A stretch of 25,687 nt of DNA from the NCBI GenBank assembly GCA_964354655.1, contig CAYHAL010000017.1:1-25687 (forward strand), in the 5' to 3' direction. The position numbers were made by a program, and so were the translations under genes. The notes below the pieces were generated by a model. That model made no database searches. It was not told the DNA's origin and saw only the letters and a list, made by a program, of their open reading frames with translations. This DNA comes from E44-bin46 sp964354655. GTDB taxonomy: Bacteria > Chloroflexota > Dehalococcoidia > Dehalococcoidales > E44-bin46. Positions 1-7,883 of this stretch are shown here, in pieces (positions within the stretch are counted from its first letter, which is position 1; the number at the start of each line of letters is the position of its first letter).

Positions 1-120
1 GCGGCGAGCCTGACTAATATCGCTAACCGAGATAGACCGGGGCAGGCTTAACCTCTTGCCCAAAATGGCAGACAACATCGCCTCCCCCATATTCCCACCA
101 CCAACAAAGGCTATTTTCAT
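1..120 (-). CDS. proC: Pyrroline-5-carboxylate reductase, N-terminal part (cut by window edge)
   Basis: Forty codons of a minus-strand gene run off the left edge. The reading begins MKIAFVGGGNMGEAMLSAIL, which is the Rossmann-fold NAD(P)-binding start of ProC (GxGxMG-type glycine loop at residues 7-12). ProC catalyses the last step of proline synthesis, reducing pyrroline-5-carboxylate in the cytoplasm. The start is the ATG at 118-120. A GAGG ribosome site lies nine bases upstream (130-133), at the outer edge of a hairpin repeat. The rest of the enzyme, including the dimerisation domain, is outside the window. Another NAD(P)-dependent Rossmann reductase is possible, but the GGGNMGEA pattern strongly favours ProC. 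Confidence 0.85.
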   Translation of the reverse strand, partial: MKIAFVGGGNMGEAMLSAILGKRLSLPRSISVSDISQARR

Positions 121-397
121 GATATTAAACCTCATCCCCTTTATCCCCTTCCCCTTGATAAGGGGAAGGGGGGAGTTTTTGAAGAGGGACGAAGTCCCTC
201 TTAGACTCCCTACCACTGCACTTGCTCAGAATCCCTCCACCGGTTTCGGTCTTTCACCCAGGGCACACCGCTTTTTACCTGACCTCGATATAAATTACAG
301 ACCTTTATCCTATCCGTTGGAGGAAGTGGGCACCATTTACATAAACCATCGTACTTAATTTTAATTGGACAACCACGAGGCGCCATAAACCCTCCTT
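121..397. other. Intergenic region between the DNA methyltransferase and proC
   Basis: This 277-bp stretch has no credible gene. Its left part holds a two-hairpin repeat element (145-202). The rest (about 204-397) is plain sequence in which I see no convincing promoter or hairpin. It lies downstream of the methyltransferase and upstream of proC, both on the minus strand, so the hairpins sit where a terminator or processing site would be. Confidence 0.6.
145..202. repeat. Composite hairpin repeat, copy 1 (arms A and B)
   Basis: Arm A (145-171) is a 12-bp perfect inverted repeat of CCCCTTCCCCTT and its complement around a 3-nt loop. Ten bases later, arm B (182-202) is a 9-bp perfect inverted repeat AAGAGGGAC/GTCCCTCTT around the loop GAA. 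The same A-B design recurs at 2066-2124 (inverted), 25194-25255 and 25308-25431. It sits between genes, so it could act as a bidirectional terminator or be a MITE/REP-like element. The flank bordering arm A (CCTCATCCCC) is also shared with the other copies. Confidence 0.8.
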
Positions 398-2029
398 CTA
401 CCCCATAGGCAGTTGCTCGCCTTCCTTTTTGGAAATCTTTGGCGCTTTGGCAATCGGCGCAATCCAGGGTGGGATATCAGGGAGTTTCCCCTGTAGAATC
501 TCCTCAATGGTGAGTATTTGTATTCGAGGGTAGTCCTTGCCCAAAGGTGAATGATAAAAGCCTTTCATGGCTGCCTCTTCGAGCATCGGGCGAGTTGGCT
601 TTTCCAGCAGAATGAACACGCCGATATCAGACTTCTCCCTGTCTATCACATGACCTAAATCCCGTATCATGCTGACATTGGGATTTTTGCCACCCTTTAC
701 TGAGATAATCGCTTTCTTAATCTTGTCCTTCTCGTCCATATAGTAAAGGTAGCCATCAATGCCGGTGTCCGCCCCCTTCTTCTTATTACCATAAGGCTGA
801 CCACCGACTGTGTGGACTGCCCACCACTGGAACTGGTATTTGTTCTGGTCAGCCAGTTCAACGGCGCCAGCCAAGTCTTTCGGTTCTCCAACCACATTAA
901 AGGACGGCATAGGGGTCATATTCTTAAGACGCCATTTCATCAAACCGATAGCCAGATGGGTAATATCAATTCCAATCCATCTGCGGTTTAGTCTCTGCGC
1001 CGCTACTATGGCAGTGCCACAGCCGCAGAACGGGTCAAGAACAATATCACCTTCATTGGAACTGGCTTTGATGATACGCTCAAGTAGAGGTTCTGGTTTT
1101 TGGGTGGCGTATCCAAGTCTTTCAAGCTTGTTGGCACCAAGCCCCCCTAGACCACGTATGTCATCCCACATGTCCTGAACTGGCTTACCAAGCATTTCAT
1201 CCAAATAGCGTTTGTACATTGGCATTCCAGTGCTTGAATAGACAATTCTGCCTTCTGCTTCGAGTCGCTCCATGTTAGCCTTAGAATATGCCCAGTATCT
1301 GCCAGGTGGTGGCAGCTTCCCCTTCCATTCATACCGCGTATCTCCCCCGGGTTTGGCTGCCGTCAGATTGTCTTTCCAGTACCTACGTCCTTGCTCATCC
1401 ACATACTTATAGTAGGTGTCAACGTATTCTTGGTCATAGGGCATGTATTGCTGGTTCCAAATGAACTTATCAGTCTTTGTGTAACGGAGAAGTACATCAT
1501 GCACGCGTCCAAAGTGTCGGGAGCCTTGCCGTGCATCCGCGTGGGCAAAAGTTCTTTGCCACACAATCTCGTTTCTAAAGTTTTTCGCACCAAAAATGGT
1601 ATCCATAAGGAGCTTCAAATAGTGGCTAGCGGTAGGGTCGCAATGAAGATAAAGCGAGCCAGTATCTTCCAAGACTCTCTTTAGCTCCAAAAGTCTGATG
1701 CACATCATGGTCAGATACGCCGCCATATCCGTCCTCTTGCCTACCAGTTTTGGCAGGACTGACATGAACTCCTTAACCTCTGCCGAGGCAATAGGTGAAG
1801 CAGCGATTTCCTGTAAAGCCCGCTCCGATTCCAGCCCCCAGTGCCAGGTGTCCTCAAAAGCAGATATCTGGGCTTGGGATGGCTTGCCGGTTGGTTCTTT
1901 GAACAGGACATTGTAGGTCGCCTTGCTGTTAAACGGCGGGTCAAGATAGATGAGGTCAACAGAGCTATCAGGAATATATTTTCTAAGGATTTCTAAGTTA
2001 TCACCATAGTAAAGTACGTTGGTATCCAT
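398..2029 (-). CDS. Beta-class site-specific DNA methyltransferase fused to an Mrr-like nuclease domain
   Basis: The 543-residue protein has an amino-methyltransferase core whose catalytic motif IV, DPPF (residues 30-33), precedes the SAM-binding motif DPFCGCGT (332-339). That order defines beta-class N6-adenine/N4-cytosine enzymes such as type III Mod proteins. The region between them (about 60-300) should recognise the target. After about residue 390 comes a second domain with GIDG (423-426), SVKGG (443-447) and a following helix. It resembles Mrr-type PD-(D/E)xK nucleases, with serine where Q or E is usual before the lysine. I chose the ATG at 2027-2029 because GGAGG lies six to ten bases upstream; an in-frame GTG at 2041 overlaps that ribosome site. 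No restriction subunit, helicase or specificity gene is adjacent. It may be an orphan methylase, a self-contained restriction-modification protein, or a modification-dependent nuclease. Confidence 0.85.
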   Translation of the reverse strand: MDTNVLYYGDNLEILRKYIPDSSVDLIYLDPPFNSKATYNVLFKEPTGKPSQAQISAFEDTWHWGLESERALQEIAASPIASAEVKEFMSVLPKLVGKRTDMAAYLTMMCIRLLELKRVLEDTGSLYLHCDPTASHYLKLLMDTIFGAKNFRNEIVWQRTFAHADARQGSRHFGRVHDVLLRYTKTDKFIWNQQYMPYDQEYVDTYYKYVDEQGRRYWKDNLTAAKPGGDTRYEWKGKLPPPGRYWAYSKANMERLEAEGRIVYSSTGMPMYKRYLDEMLGKPVQDMWDDIRGLGGLGANKLERLGYATQKPEPLLERIIKASSNEGDIVLDPFCGCGTAIVAAQRLNRRWIGIDITHLAIGLMKWRLKNMTPMPSFNVVGEPKDLAGAVELADQNKYQFQWWAVHTVGGQPYGNKKKGADTGIDGYLYYMDEKDKIKKAIISVKGGKNPNVSMIRDLGHVIDREKSDIGVFILLEKPTRPMLEEAAMKGFYHSPLGKDYPRIQILTIEEILQGKLPDIPPWIAPIAKAPKISKKEGEQLPMG

Positions 2030-2065
2030 CTTTTCCTCCACACATACGTTACTTGACAGGCGTTT

Positions 2066-2124
2066 AAGAGGAGCTTCGCTCCTCTTTCAATATTCTCCCC
2101 CCTTCCCTTATTAAGGGAAGGGGG
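2066..2124. repeat. Composite hairpin repeat, copy 2 (inverted relative to copy 1)
   Basis: Arm B (2066-2086) is a 9-bp perfect stem AAGAGGAGC/GCTCCTCTT with loop TTC. Eleven bases later, arm A (2098-2124) is a 12-bp perfect stem CCCCCTTCCCTT with a 3-nt loop. The B-then-A order makes it the reverse complement of copy 1. It lies in the 111-bp gap between the end of leuS and the start of the methyltransferase, where it could terminate leuS transcripts. Neither arm is followed by a real U-tract, so it is not a textbook intrinsic terminator. Confidence 0.8.
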
Positions 2125-2140
2125 TCAGGGGGATGGGTTT

Positions 2141-4600
2141 CTATTTCACCACCAGATTCACCAGTCTCCCCGGGACATATATTGTCTTAATTAACTTTTT
2201 GCCCTCGATATGAGCTTTCACCCGCTGGCTTTCTAATGCCAGCTTTTTGGCTTCAGCCTCAGTAATAGATACCGGGACGGTAAGCCGGGCACGCAGCTTG
2301 CCGTTAACCTGAATGACCAAGGTAATCTCCTCATCCTTGGCTAGCTCCTCATCCCACTGCGGCCAGCTTTGATTATGAATGCTATAGTCATGCCCTGTCC
2401 CCTGCCACAACTCCTCTGCCAGGTGAGGGGCAGTTGGCGCTAGAAGCAGGAGCAGGGTATCTATAGACTCATTCCAAGCTGAATTGGTAACAGCCTTGGT
2501 TTCTTTCACCTTAGCCAAGTAATTGGTGAACTCCATAAGCGAGGCTATCATAGTATTGAATCGCAGCTTTTCCAGGTCATTAGTTACATTCCTGATAGTC
2601 TGGTGAGTAATACGAAATAGCTCCCGTTCTGCCTTCTGCCTGATGCCAGAACTAATCGCCCGGCTAGAGGTATATCCCTCCAGCACCAAGTTCCACACCC
2701 GGTTAAGCCAGCGACTCATGCCACTAATGCCGCTATCATCCCACTCCCCACCCTGCTCCCAGGGGGCAACAAACATAAGGTAGGCACGTACTGCATCAGC
2801 CCCCAGCTCAGAAACATACACATCGGGAGTAATCACATTACCCCGCGACTTACTCATCTTCTGATGCCCAGCAATAATAACCCCCTGATTGAACAGGCGG
2901 GTGAACGGCTCACCAAAGTCAACCAGCCCCATATCCCGAAGCGCCTTAATAAAAAAGCGGGCATAGAATAGGTGCATAACCGCATGTTCGGCACCACCAG
3001 TATAAAGGTCTACCGGTAGCCAATACCTTAGCTTGTCGACATCAAATGGAGCAGTATCACAATAGGGACTGGCATAACGCAAAAAATACCACGAGGAGCA
3101 CATGAAAGTATCCATGGTATCCGTCTCCCGCTTAGCCGGGGATGAGCATTGTGAGCAGGTAGTATTGACAAACTGCTCACAGTATTTCAACGGGGACTCA
3201 CCAGTAGGCTTAAACTCAGCATTCTCAGGTAGTAACACCGGTAAGTCCGGCTCAGGGACAGGGACAATGCCACAGTTAGGGCAATAGATTATCGGTATTG
3301 GTGCCCCCCAGTAGCGCTGACGGGAAATAAGCCAGTCGCGAAGCCGGTAACTTACCGCCCGCCTCCCCCACCCTTTCCCCTCTAAGAAATCAGAAACCGC
3401 TTCCACACCCTGCTGGCTGGGGAGTCGGCTAAACCGCCCTGAGTTCACCATAGTGCCTGGCTCGGTATATGCCGCCTCCAATTCCTCCCCCCGCCACCCC
3501 GGCGGAGCTATTACCACCTTTATCGGCAAGCCATATTTTTTAGCAAAGGCAAAATCACGCTCATCATGAGCCGGCACCCCCATTACTGCCCCGGTGCCAT
3601 AGCTCATCAACACATAGTCGGCAATCCAGATAGGCACTGGTTCACCATCGAGCCTATTTATGGCATATGCCCCGATAAACACCCCCTCCTTTTCCCTCTC
3701 CGTTGACTGCCGCTCAATCTCACTTAGCCGCCGCGTCCGAGCAATGTAGTCCTCAACCTTAGCCTTTTTCTCCAGGGAGGTTAGCTTATCTACCAGTGGG
3801 TGCTCTGGAGCCAGGACCATAAAGGTAACCCCAAAGACAGTATCGGGGCGGGTGGTAAATACCCGGATCTCCCTTTCTTTTATCCCAGGGTGGTCAAGGG
3901 CAAAGGAAATCTCGGTGCCTATGCTCTTGCCCACCCAGTTCCGCTGCATTGTCTTTATCCGCTCCGGCCAGTCAATGCCATTATGCTGCATAAGCTCATC
4001 GGCATATTTGGTGATACGGAAGAACCACTGCTCCAGGTCCCGCCTAATAACCGCTGTCCCGCACCGCTCACAGAAGCCTCCAGCCAATACCTGTTCATTA
4101 GCCAGCACTGTCTGACAGCGGGGGCACCAGTTAACCGGGGCTTTGCCCCGATAGGCTAGCCCAGCCTGATATAGCTTCAAAAAGAACCACTGCGTCCACT
4201 TATAATACTCAGGCTGGCAGGTAATTACTTCCCGACTCCAGTCATAAATAGCACCAATGCTCTTGAGCTGACGGCGCATATTGTCTATGTTTTGCATCGT
4301 CCAGGTGAAGGGGTGAATGCTACGGCTGATAGCGGCATTCTCGGCAGGTAGCCCGAAGGCGTCAAACCCCATAGGGTGAAGCACGTTATAGCCCTGCATC
4401 CGCTTAAACCGGGCATGAACATCAGACGGAGCCATAGCATACCAGTGCCCGATATGAAGGTCACCAGAGGTATAAGGGAACATGGTCAACGCATACCACT
4501 TGGGCTTGGTGTTGTCCTCAGTAACTTCATACAGTCTATCGTCAGCCCACCTCTGTTGCCACTTTTGTTCTATTTCTTGCGGGTTATATTTAGCTACCAT
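2141..4600 (-). CDS. leuS: Leucyl-tRNA synthetase
   Basis: This 819-residue class I aminoacyl-tRNA synthetase charges tRNA-Leu with leucine in the cytoplasm. The HIGH signature is intact (residues 49-52) and KMSKS is at 581-585. A zinc-type pair CPRC/CERC lies at 159-180. The CP1 editing domain is present, with the threonine-rich TTRPDTVFG (249-257) and GTGAVMGVPAHDERDF (335-350) motifs that hydrolyse mischarged tRNA. The anticodon-binding and C-terminal domains follow, and the length is normal for bacteria. The frame stays open 24 codons further upstream, but homology begins at MVAKYNPQEIEQKW. I therefore chose the ATG at 4598-4600; the ATG at 4607-4609 is an alternative. No Shine-Dalgarno sequence precedes either, and a promoter -10 box ends only ten bases before the chosen ATG. 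The gene follows pilT by 99 bp and probably has its own promoter. Confidence 0.97.
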   Translation of the reverse strand: MVAKYNPQEIEQKWQQRWADDRLYEVTEDNTKPKWYALTMFPYTSGDLHIGHWYAMAPSDVHARFKRMQGYNVLHPMGFDAFGLPAENAAISRSIHPFTWTMQNIDNMRRQLKSIGAIYDWSREVITCQPEYYKWTQWFFLKLYQAGLAYRGKAPVNWCPRCQTVLANEQVLAGGFCERCGTAVIRRDLEQWFFRITKYADELMQHNGIDWPERIKTMQRNWVGKSIGTEISFALDHPGIKEREIRVFTTRPDTVFGVTFMVLAPEHPLVDKLTSLEKKAKVEDYIARTRRLSEIERQSTEREKEGVFIGAYAINRLDGEPVPIWIADYVLMSYGTGAVMGVPAHDERDFAFAKKYGLPIKVVIAPPGWRGEELEAAYTEPGTMVNSGRFSRLPSQQGVEAVSDFLEGKGWGRRAVSYRLRDWLISRQRYWGAPIPIIYCPNCGIVPVPEPDLPVLLPENAEFKPTGESPLKYCEQFVNTTCSQCSSPAKRETDTMDTFMCSSWYFLRYASPYCDTAPFDVDKLRYWLPVDLYTGGAEHAVMHLFYARFFIKALRDMGLVDFGEPFTRLFNQGVIIAGHQKMSKSRGNVITPDVYVSELGADAVRAYLMFVAPWEQGGEWDDSGISGMSRWLNRVWNLVLEGYTSSRAISSGIRQKAERELFRITHQTIRNVTNDLEKLRFNTMIASLMEFTNYLAKVKETKAVTNSAWNESIDTLLLLLAPTAPHLAEELWQGTGHDYSIHNQSWPQWDEELAKDEEITLVIQVNGKLRARLTVPVSITEAEAKKLALESQRVKAHIEGKKLIKTIYVPGRLVNLVVK

Positions 4601-4609
4601 AGCAAGCAT

Positions 4610-4638
4610 ATTGTAACAATAAAGCGTAGAGGGCGCAA
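4610..4638 (-). promoter_or_regulatory. Predicted leuS promoter
   Basis: On the minus strand, TTGCGC (4633-4638) is separated by exactly 17 bases from TACAAT (4610-4615), a near-consensus -10 box. The expected transcription start falls at about 4600-4603, on or within three bases of the chosen leuS ATG. The message would therefore be leaderless or nearly so, which fits the absence of a ribosome site. Confidence 0.5.
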
Positions 4639-4699
4639 TGTAAGGACTGGACACTGCAGTATAGAGACTCAAATCCGGCTTAGAGAGGCATTCGTAGCT

Positions 4700-5764
4700 C
4701 TAGTGGGACTGACCAAGCATTTCCGTTAATTCTTCTACATTTACACTGAGAGCCAGTGCCTGTTCCCGGGTTATAATCCCCTTCCGGTAGAGGGTTAGTA
4801 GTGCCTGGTCTAATGTCTGCATACCGAATTGAGCCCCAGTCTGTATGGCGTTAACCAGTTGGTAAGTCTTTCCTTCCCTAATAAGGTTCCTAACCGCTGA
4901 AGTAGCCAGCATTACCTCTACCACAGCAACGCGTCCCGAGCCATCGCTCCGGGGCACTAGAACCTGGTAGAGTGCCCCTTCAAGGGTGGTAGATAGCTGT
5001 ACACGCACCTGGTGCTGGTGGTGGGGTGGGAAGATGTCAATGAAGCGGTCAATGGCTTGGGCAGCACTGGGGGTATGGAGGGTGGTAAGGACCAGGTGAC
5101 CGGTTTCAGCCGCGGTCAAAGCGGTAGCCATCGTCTCCAGGTCTCGCATCTCCCCCACCAATATAACATCAGGGTCCTGTCGGAGGGCATGCTTCAGGGC
5201 GCTGGCAAAAGACCTGGTATCGCCGCCAAGCTCTCGCTGGGAAAATACGCACTTCTCATCTTGATGGATAAACTCTATAGGGTCTTCTACGGTGATTATC
5301 TTGCGCCTCACCTGGTGATTAAGATAGTTCATCATCGCCGCCAGGGTGGTCGATTTACCACATCCGGCTGGGCCGGTAATCACAACCAGTCCTCTAGGTT
5401 TTAGAACCAGGCTTTTACACACCTCTGGTAGTCCTAATTCCTCAATGGTAGGGATTTTTGTTCGAATTGGGCGGCAGGCAAGACTAATGGTGCGTCCTTG
5501 AAGATAGGCGTTGATGCGGAACCGACCAACACCATTAGCGTGATAAGCAAAATCCAACTCCAGTTCTTCAGCAAAGGAGATTCTCTGGGCATCGGTAGTT
5601 GCTTGCTCAAAGAGCTGCTCCATATCCTCCGGTGTCATCTCAGGCATTTGCGTTTGAGGGACAAGTTCCCCGTCAATGCGGAGAACGGGGGCGCCTCCTG
5701 CCTTGAGATGCAGGTCTGAGGCACCTTTATCCACCGTTAGCCGAAGTAGGTCGTGGATGTGCAT
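4700..5764 (-). CDS. pilT: Type IV pilus retraction ATPase PilT
   Basis: This 354-residue secretion ATPase is the motor that depolymerises the pilus at the cytoplasmic base and drives twitching or DNA uptake. An N-terminal PAS-like domain carries ASDLHL (15-20). The C-terminal ATPase holds Walker A GPAGCGKS (131-138), an Asp box around ITVEDPIEF (157-165), Walker B ILVGE (201-205) and the His box TGHLVLTTLHT (221-231). The PilT-specific motif AVRNLIREGK (290-299) separates it from PilB and GspE. Walker A carries alanine and cysteine where PTGSGKS is common, but it still fits GxxxxGK[ST]. The start is the ATG at 5762-5764 with GGAG upstream. It is the last pil gene of the operon, 47 bp after pilMN and 99 bp before leuS. 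Confidence 0.95.
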   Translation of the reverse strand: MHIHDLLRLTVDKGASDLHLKAGGAPVLRIDGELVPQTQMPEMTPEDMEQLFEQATTDAQRISFAEELELDFAYHANGVGRFRINAYLQGRTISLACRPIRTKIPTIEELGLPEVCKSLVLKPRGLVVITGPAGCGKSTTLAAMMNYLNHQVRRKIITVEDPIEFIHQDEKCVFSQRELGGDTRSFASALKHALRQDPDVILVGEMRDLETMATALTAAETGHLVLTTLHTPSAAQAIDRFIDIFPPHHQHQVRVQLSTTLEGALYQVLVPRSDGSGRVAVVEVMLATSAVRNLIREGKTYQLVNAIQTGAQFGMQTLDQALLTLYRKGIITREQALALSVNVEELTEMLGQSH

Positions 5765-5811
5765 CTTTCTATCTCCAGGATTTCCTCACTTTAAAAATGG
5801 ATGACCCAGCC

Positions 5812-7269
5812 CTATTTACTGATAACAATGGTGAAGGTTAGCCGGGTGCTCTCAGTCTCTGCGACTCCAGCTTCGGTACTCTCAGCAATTTCAGCAATAC
5901 GAACCTCAGATAACCCCCCTTGCGCCTCTAGAGCCCTTACGTAGTCAATAACAGTTAACGGGCTATCAACCTCGCCCTTTATCGTGATTTGGTCGGTGCC
6001 CATCTCTATAGAGGTAAAATAGGCTTCAGGCGGGATAGCAGTGGTAACCAACTCCAGATTATTGGCAACGTTATCCACTTTACTCAGAATGTATTGATGC
6101 TCCCGCTTTAGGGTTTCTAAATTAGCGGTTATTCCACCTATAGTATACTCAATTTGCTTTGCCTGGTCAGAAACTAGACGCAATTGATGTAGTTCTTGGC
6201 TAACCCCACTTAACTCGGCTTGCAAACGTATAGTTTCAACATCAGCCTCACTCTTGAGCCGATACATAGGATATAGAAAACCGATAGCGAGGGCTAGAAC
6301 TAGAGATAAGAGTATGAATTGCCACGATACCTGAATGACTCTAGCCTTATGTTTAACCGACAATACATCAAGATTTATATCGTGAAAATGGGTGGCTCTC
6401 TTTTGTGGTACCCGTTTAAGAGCCAGCCCCATATTAGCTGCGTACAAAGCGACGGGTAACTCAGGCGGGAATTTCAATGATGGGACTAAGAACTCTACCG
6501 GATATTCTAGCTCGGCTTGAATGAGCTTGCTGGTGGTAGCATCGGTTGCCAGTTCTCCGGTCAGCAACAAGGGTGTGGTTGAGCTAAGGGGGTTCTCTGG
6601 GTGGCTACTGTTATAGAACTTCACCGTTTTTGATAACTCGTCGATTAGCCGCCGAATGTTGTCCTCTATACTGGCTCCTTCCCCTCGTGGAGTTATGGTA
6701 TGCATAATAGCCGGAAGACCATCGGCTACTAAAACAATATCAAAATAATCAGCCTCCAAATCTACGATTAAGGCGTCCTCTCGACTAGCTGCTCTAGCCA
6801 ATGCCAGTGGCTTTAAGTCCATGAGGTAAGGCTTTATCTCAGCCTCGGCTAATGTCTTAACCACGGCATCAACCAGATTTCGCGACACCCCCAAAACAAA
6901 GAAATCCAGCTCGTCACGCTCCCCACCGATAGCCTGCCATAAAAGGTACAATTCCTCCAGAGGTAACGACATTTCCTTCCCTGCTGCCCGCTGGATAGCC
7001 TCCTCCGTAAGGGCAGACTTCATCCGCGGTAAGCTCAGAATGCGGTAAGTAAAGGACAAACCAGTCACGCTAATAATGACTCGTTGTTTGGGGGCTTTAG
7101 TCGATTTAAACAGGTCATTAATAGCCGCCCCCACCGCTTTCGGCTGTAAAATAAGACCATCCCTGACCAGCCCCGGTGCCAGAGGTATACTTCCCCACTT
7201 CTTAACTTGCCTCCCCTTTACCCAGAGGAGTCTTATACTGGTGGCACTGATATTTAGCGTGACATACAT
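5812..7269 (-). CDS. PilM-PilN fusion protein of the type IV pilus alignment complex
   Basis: Residues 1-285 form an actin/FtsA-like PilM (ComA) fold that starts MYVTLNISATSIRLLWVKG and carries an LIVDLEADYFDIVLV phosphate-loop strand (167-181). A short linker has DINLDVL (297-303), which resembles the INLLP segment by which PilN normally docks into PilM. A single membrane segment (about 315-335), a coiled coil (about 338-400) and a PilN-type periplasmic-side ferredoxin-like domain (about 405-485) follow. PilM and PilN are usually separate proteins; here one 485-residue chain links cytoplasmic and extracytoplasmic parts. Start ATG 7267-7269 has AAGGAG nine bases upstream. The gene follows pilO by 14 bp, the reverse of the usual M-N-O order. 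Confidence 0.88.
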   Translation of the reverse strand: MYVTLNISATSIRLLWVKGRQVKKWGSIPLAPGLVRDGLILQPKAVGAAINDLFKSTKAPKQRVIISVTGLSFTYRILSLPRMKSALTEEAIQRAAGKEMSLPLEELYLLWQAIGGERDELDFFVLGVSRNLVDAVVKTLAEAEIKPYLMDLKPLALARAASREDALIVDLEADYFDIVLVADGLPAIMHTITPRGEGASIEDNIRRLIDELSKTVKFYNSSHPENPLSSTTPLLLTGELATDATTSKLIQAELEYPVEFLVPSLKFPPELPVALYAANMGLALKRVPQKRATHFHDINLDVLSVKHKARVIQVSWQFILLSLVLALAIGFLYPMYRLKSEADVETIRLQAELSGVSQELHQLRLVSDQAKQIEYTIGGITANLETLKREHQYILSKVDNVANNLELVTTAIPPEAYFTSIEMGTDQITIKGEVDSPLTVIDYVRALEAQGGLSEVRIAEIAESTEAGVAETESTRLTFTIVISK

Positions 7270-7283
7270 TTTGGATAAGCTCC

Positions 7284-7865
7284 TTAATCGGAATTAAGAG
7301 ATTGAGTATAGATAGCTAAGTCCAAGTTAGCCGTGATAAGCATAATTCCCTCAGCCACGGTTTCGTCTTCAAACTGCTGGCTAAGCCTAGACACGCTCAG
7401 CTTCTCTACAATAAGGGTGTTAAACTCCCCATTTTCCAATTTCTTAACGAAATCAACCAATTGCGAGAAACCGCCGTCAACTGCCATGCTTAACCGAAAA
7501 ACATCATAGCCGTGTTCCCCTATTTTCTCTTCTGTCCACGGCTCAGTGGCTAAGGGAATAGCTTTAACCCCGCAGTCATCAGCTAATCTGAGAATGGTAT
7601 CAATGACCTGGGTGGTGTCTACCTCGCTGGGGAGTTTACTTTGCTCAGCAGCCAGCGTTGCCTGAGCCAGCTCTAACCGCTGCTCTAAACCCTGAGGGGG
7701 CTCAGGTATTTGGCTGAGGGTTGGGGTAACCTCAGCGAGCTGGGAAGTCAGCGACTTTTGCTCCTGGCGCTGGCTCAGGTAGTCGTTGCCAAAGAGGTAA
7801 TAGACCACTGACAACATAATAATTAAGATTACGATGGGTAGCTTGCCTTTCACCAACTCTTTCAT
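7284..7865 (-). CDS. pilO: PilO-like type IV pilus assembly protein
   Basis: This 193-residue bitopic protein has a short cytoplasmic tail, one membrane segment (about 9-27), a predicted coiled coil (about 30-75) and an extracytoplasmic ferredoxin-like domain. That domain includes VIDTILRLADDCGVKA and FSQLVDFVKKLENGEFNTLI, typical of PilO/GspM. It should pair with the PilN half of the neighbouring fusion to form the alignment complex. It lies 18 bp after the beta-helix protein gene and 14 bp before pilMN. Sequence conservation in PilO is low, so the call rests on topology, the FVKKLE region and position. Confidence 0.82.
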   Translation of the reverse strand: MKELVKGKLPIVILIIMLSVVYYLFGNDYLSQRQEQKSLTSQLAEVTPTLSQIPEPPQGLEQRLELAQATLAAEQSKLPSEVDTTQVIDTILRLADDCGVKAIPLATEPWTEEKIGEHGYDVFRLSMAVDGGFSQLVDFVKKLENGEFNTLIVEKLSVSRLSQQFEDETVAEGIMLITANLDLAIYTQSLNSD

Positions 7866-7883
7866 CAGCTTATACTCAGCATG

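Noticed and set aside
56..358. Plus-strand 100-codon open frame at the left edge
   Set aside because: It covers the antisense of proC and the hairpin repeat, is rich in Pro/Phe from C-rich DNA, has no ribosome site and resembles nothing.
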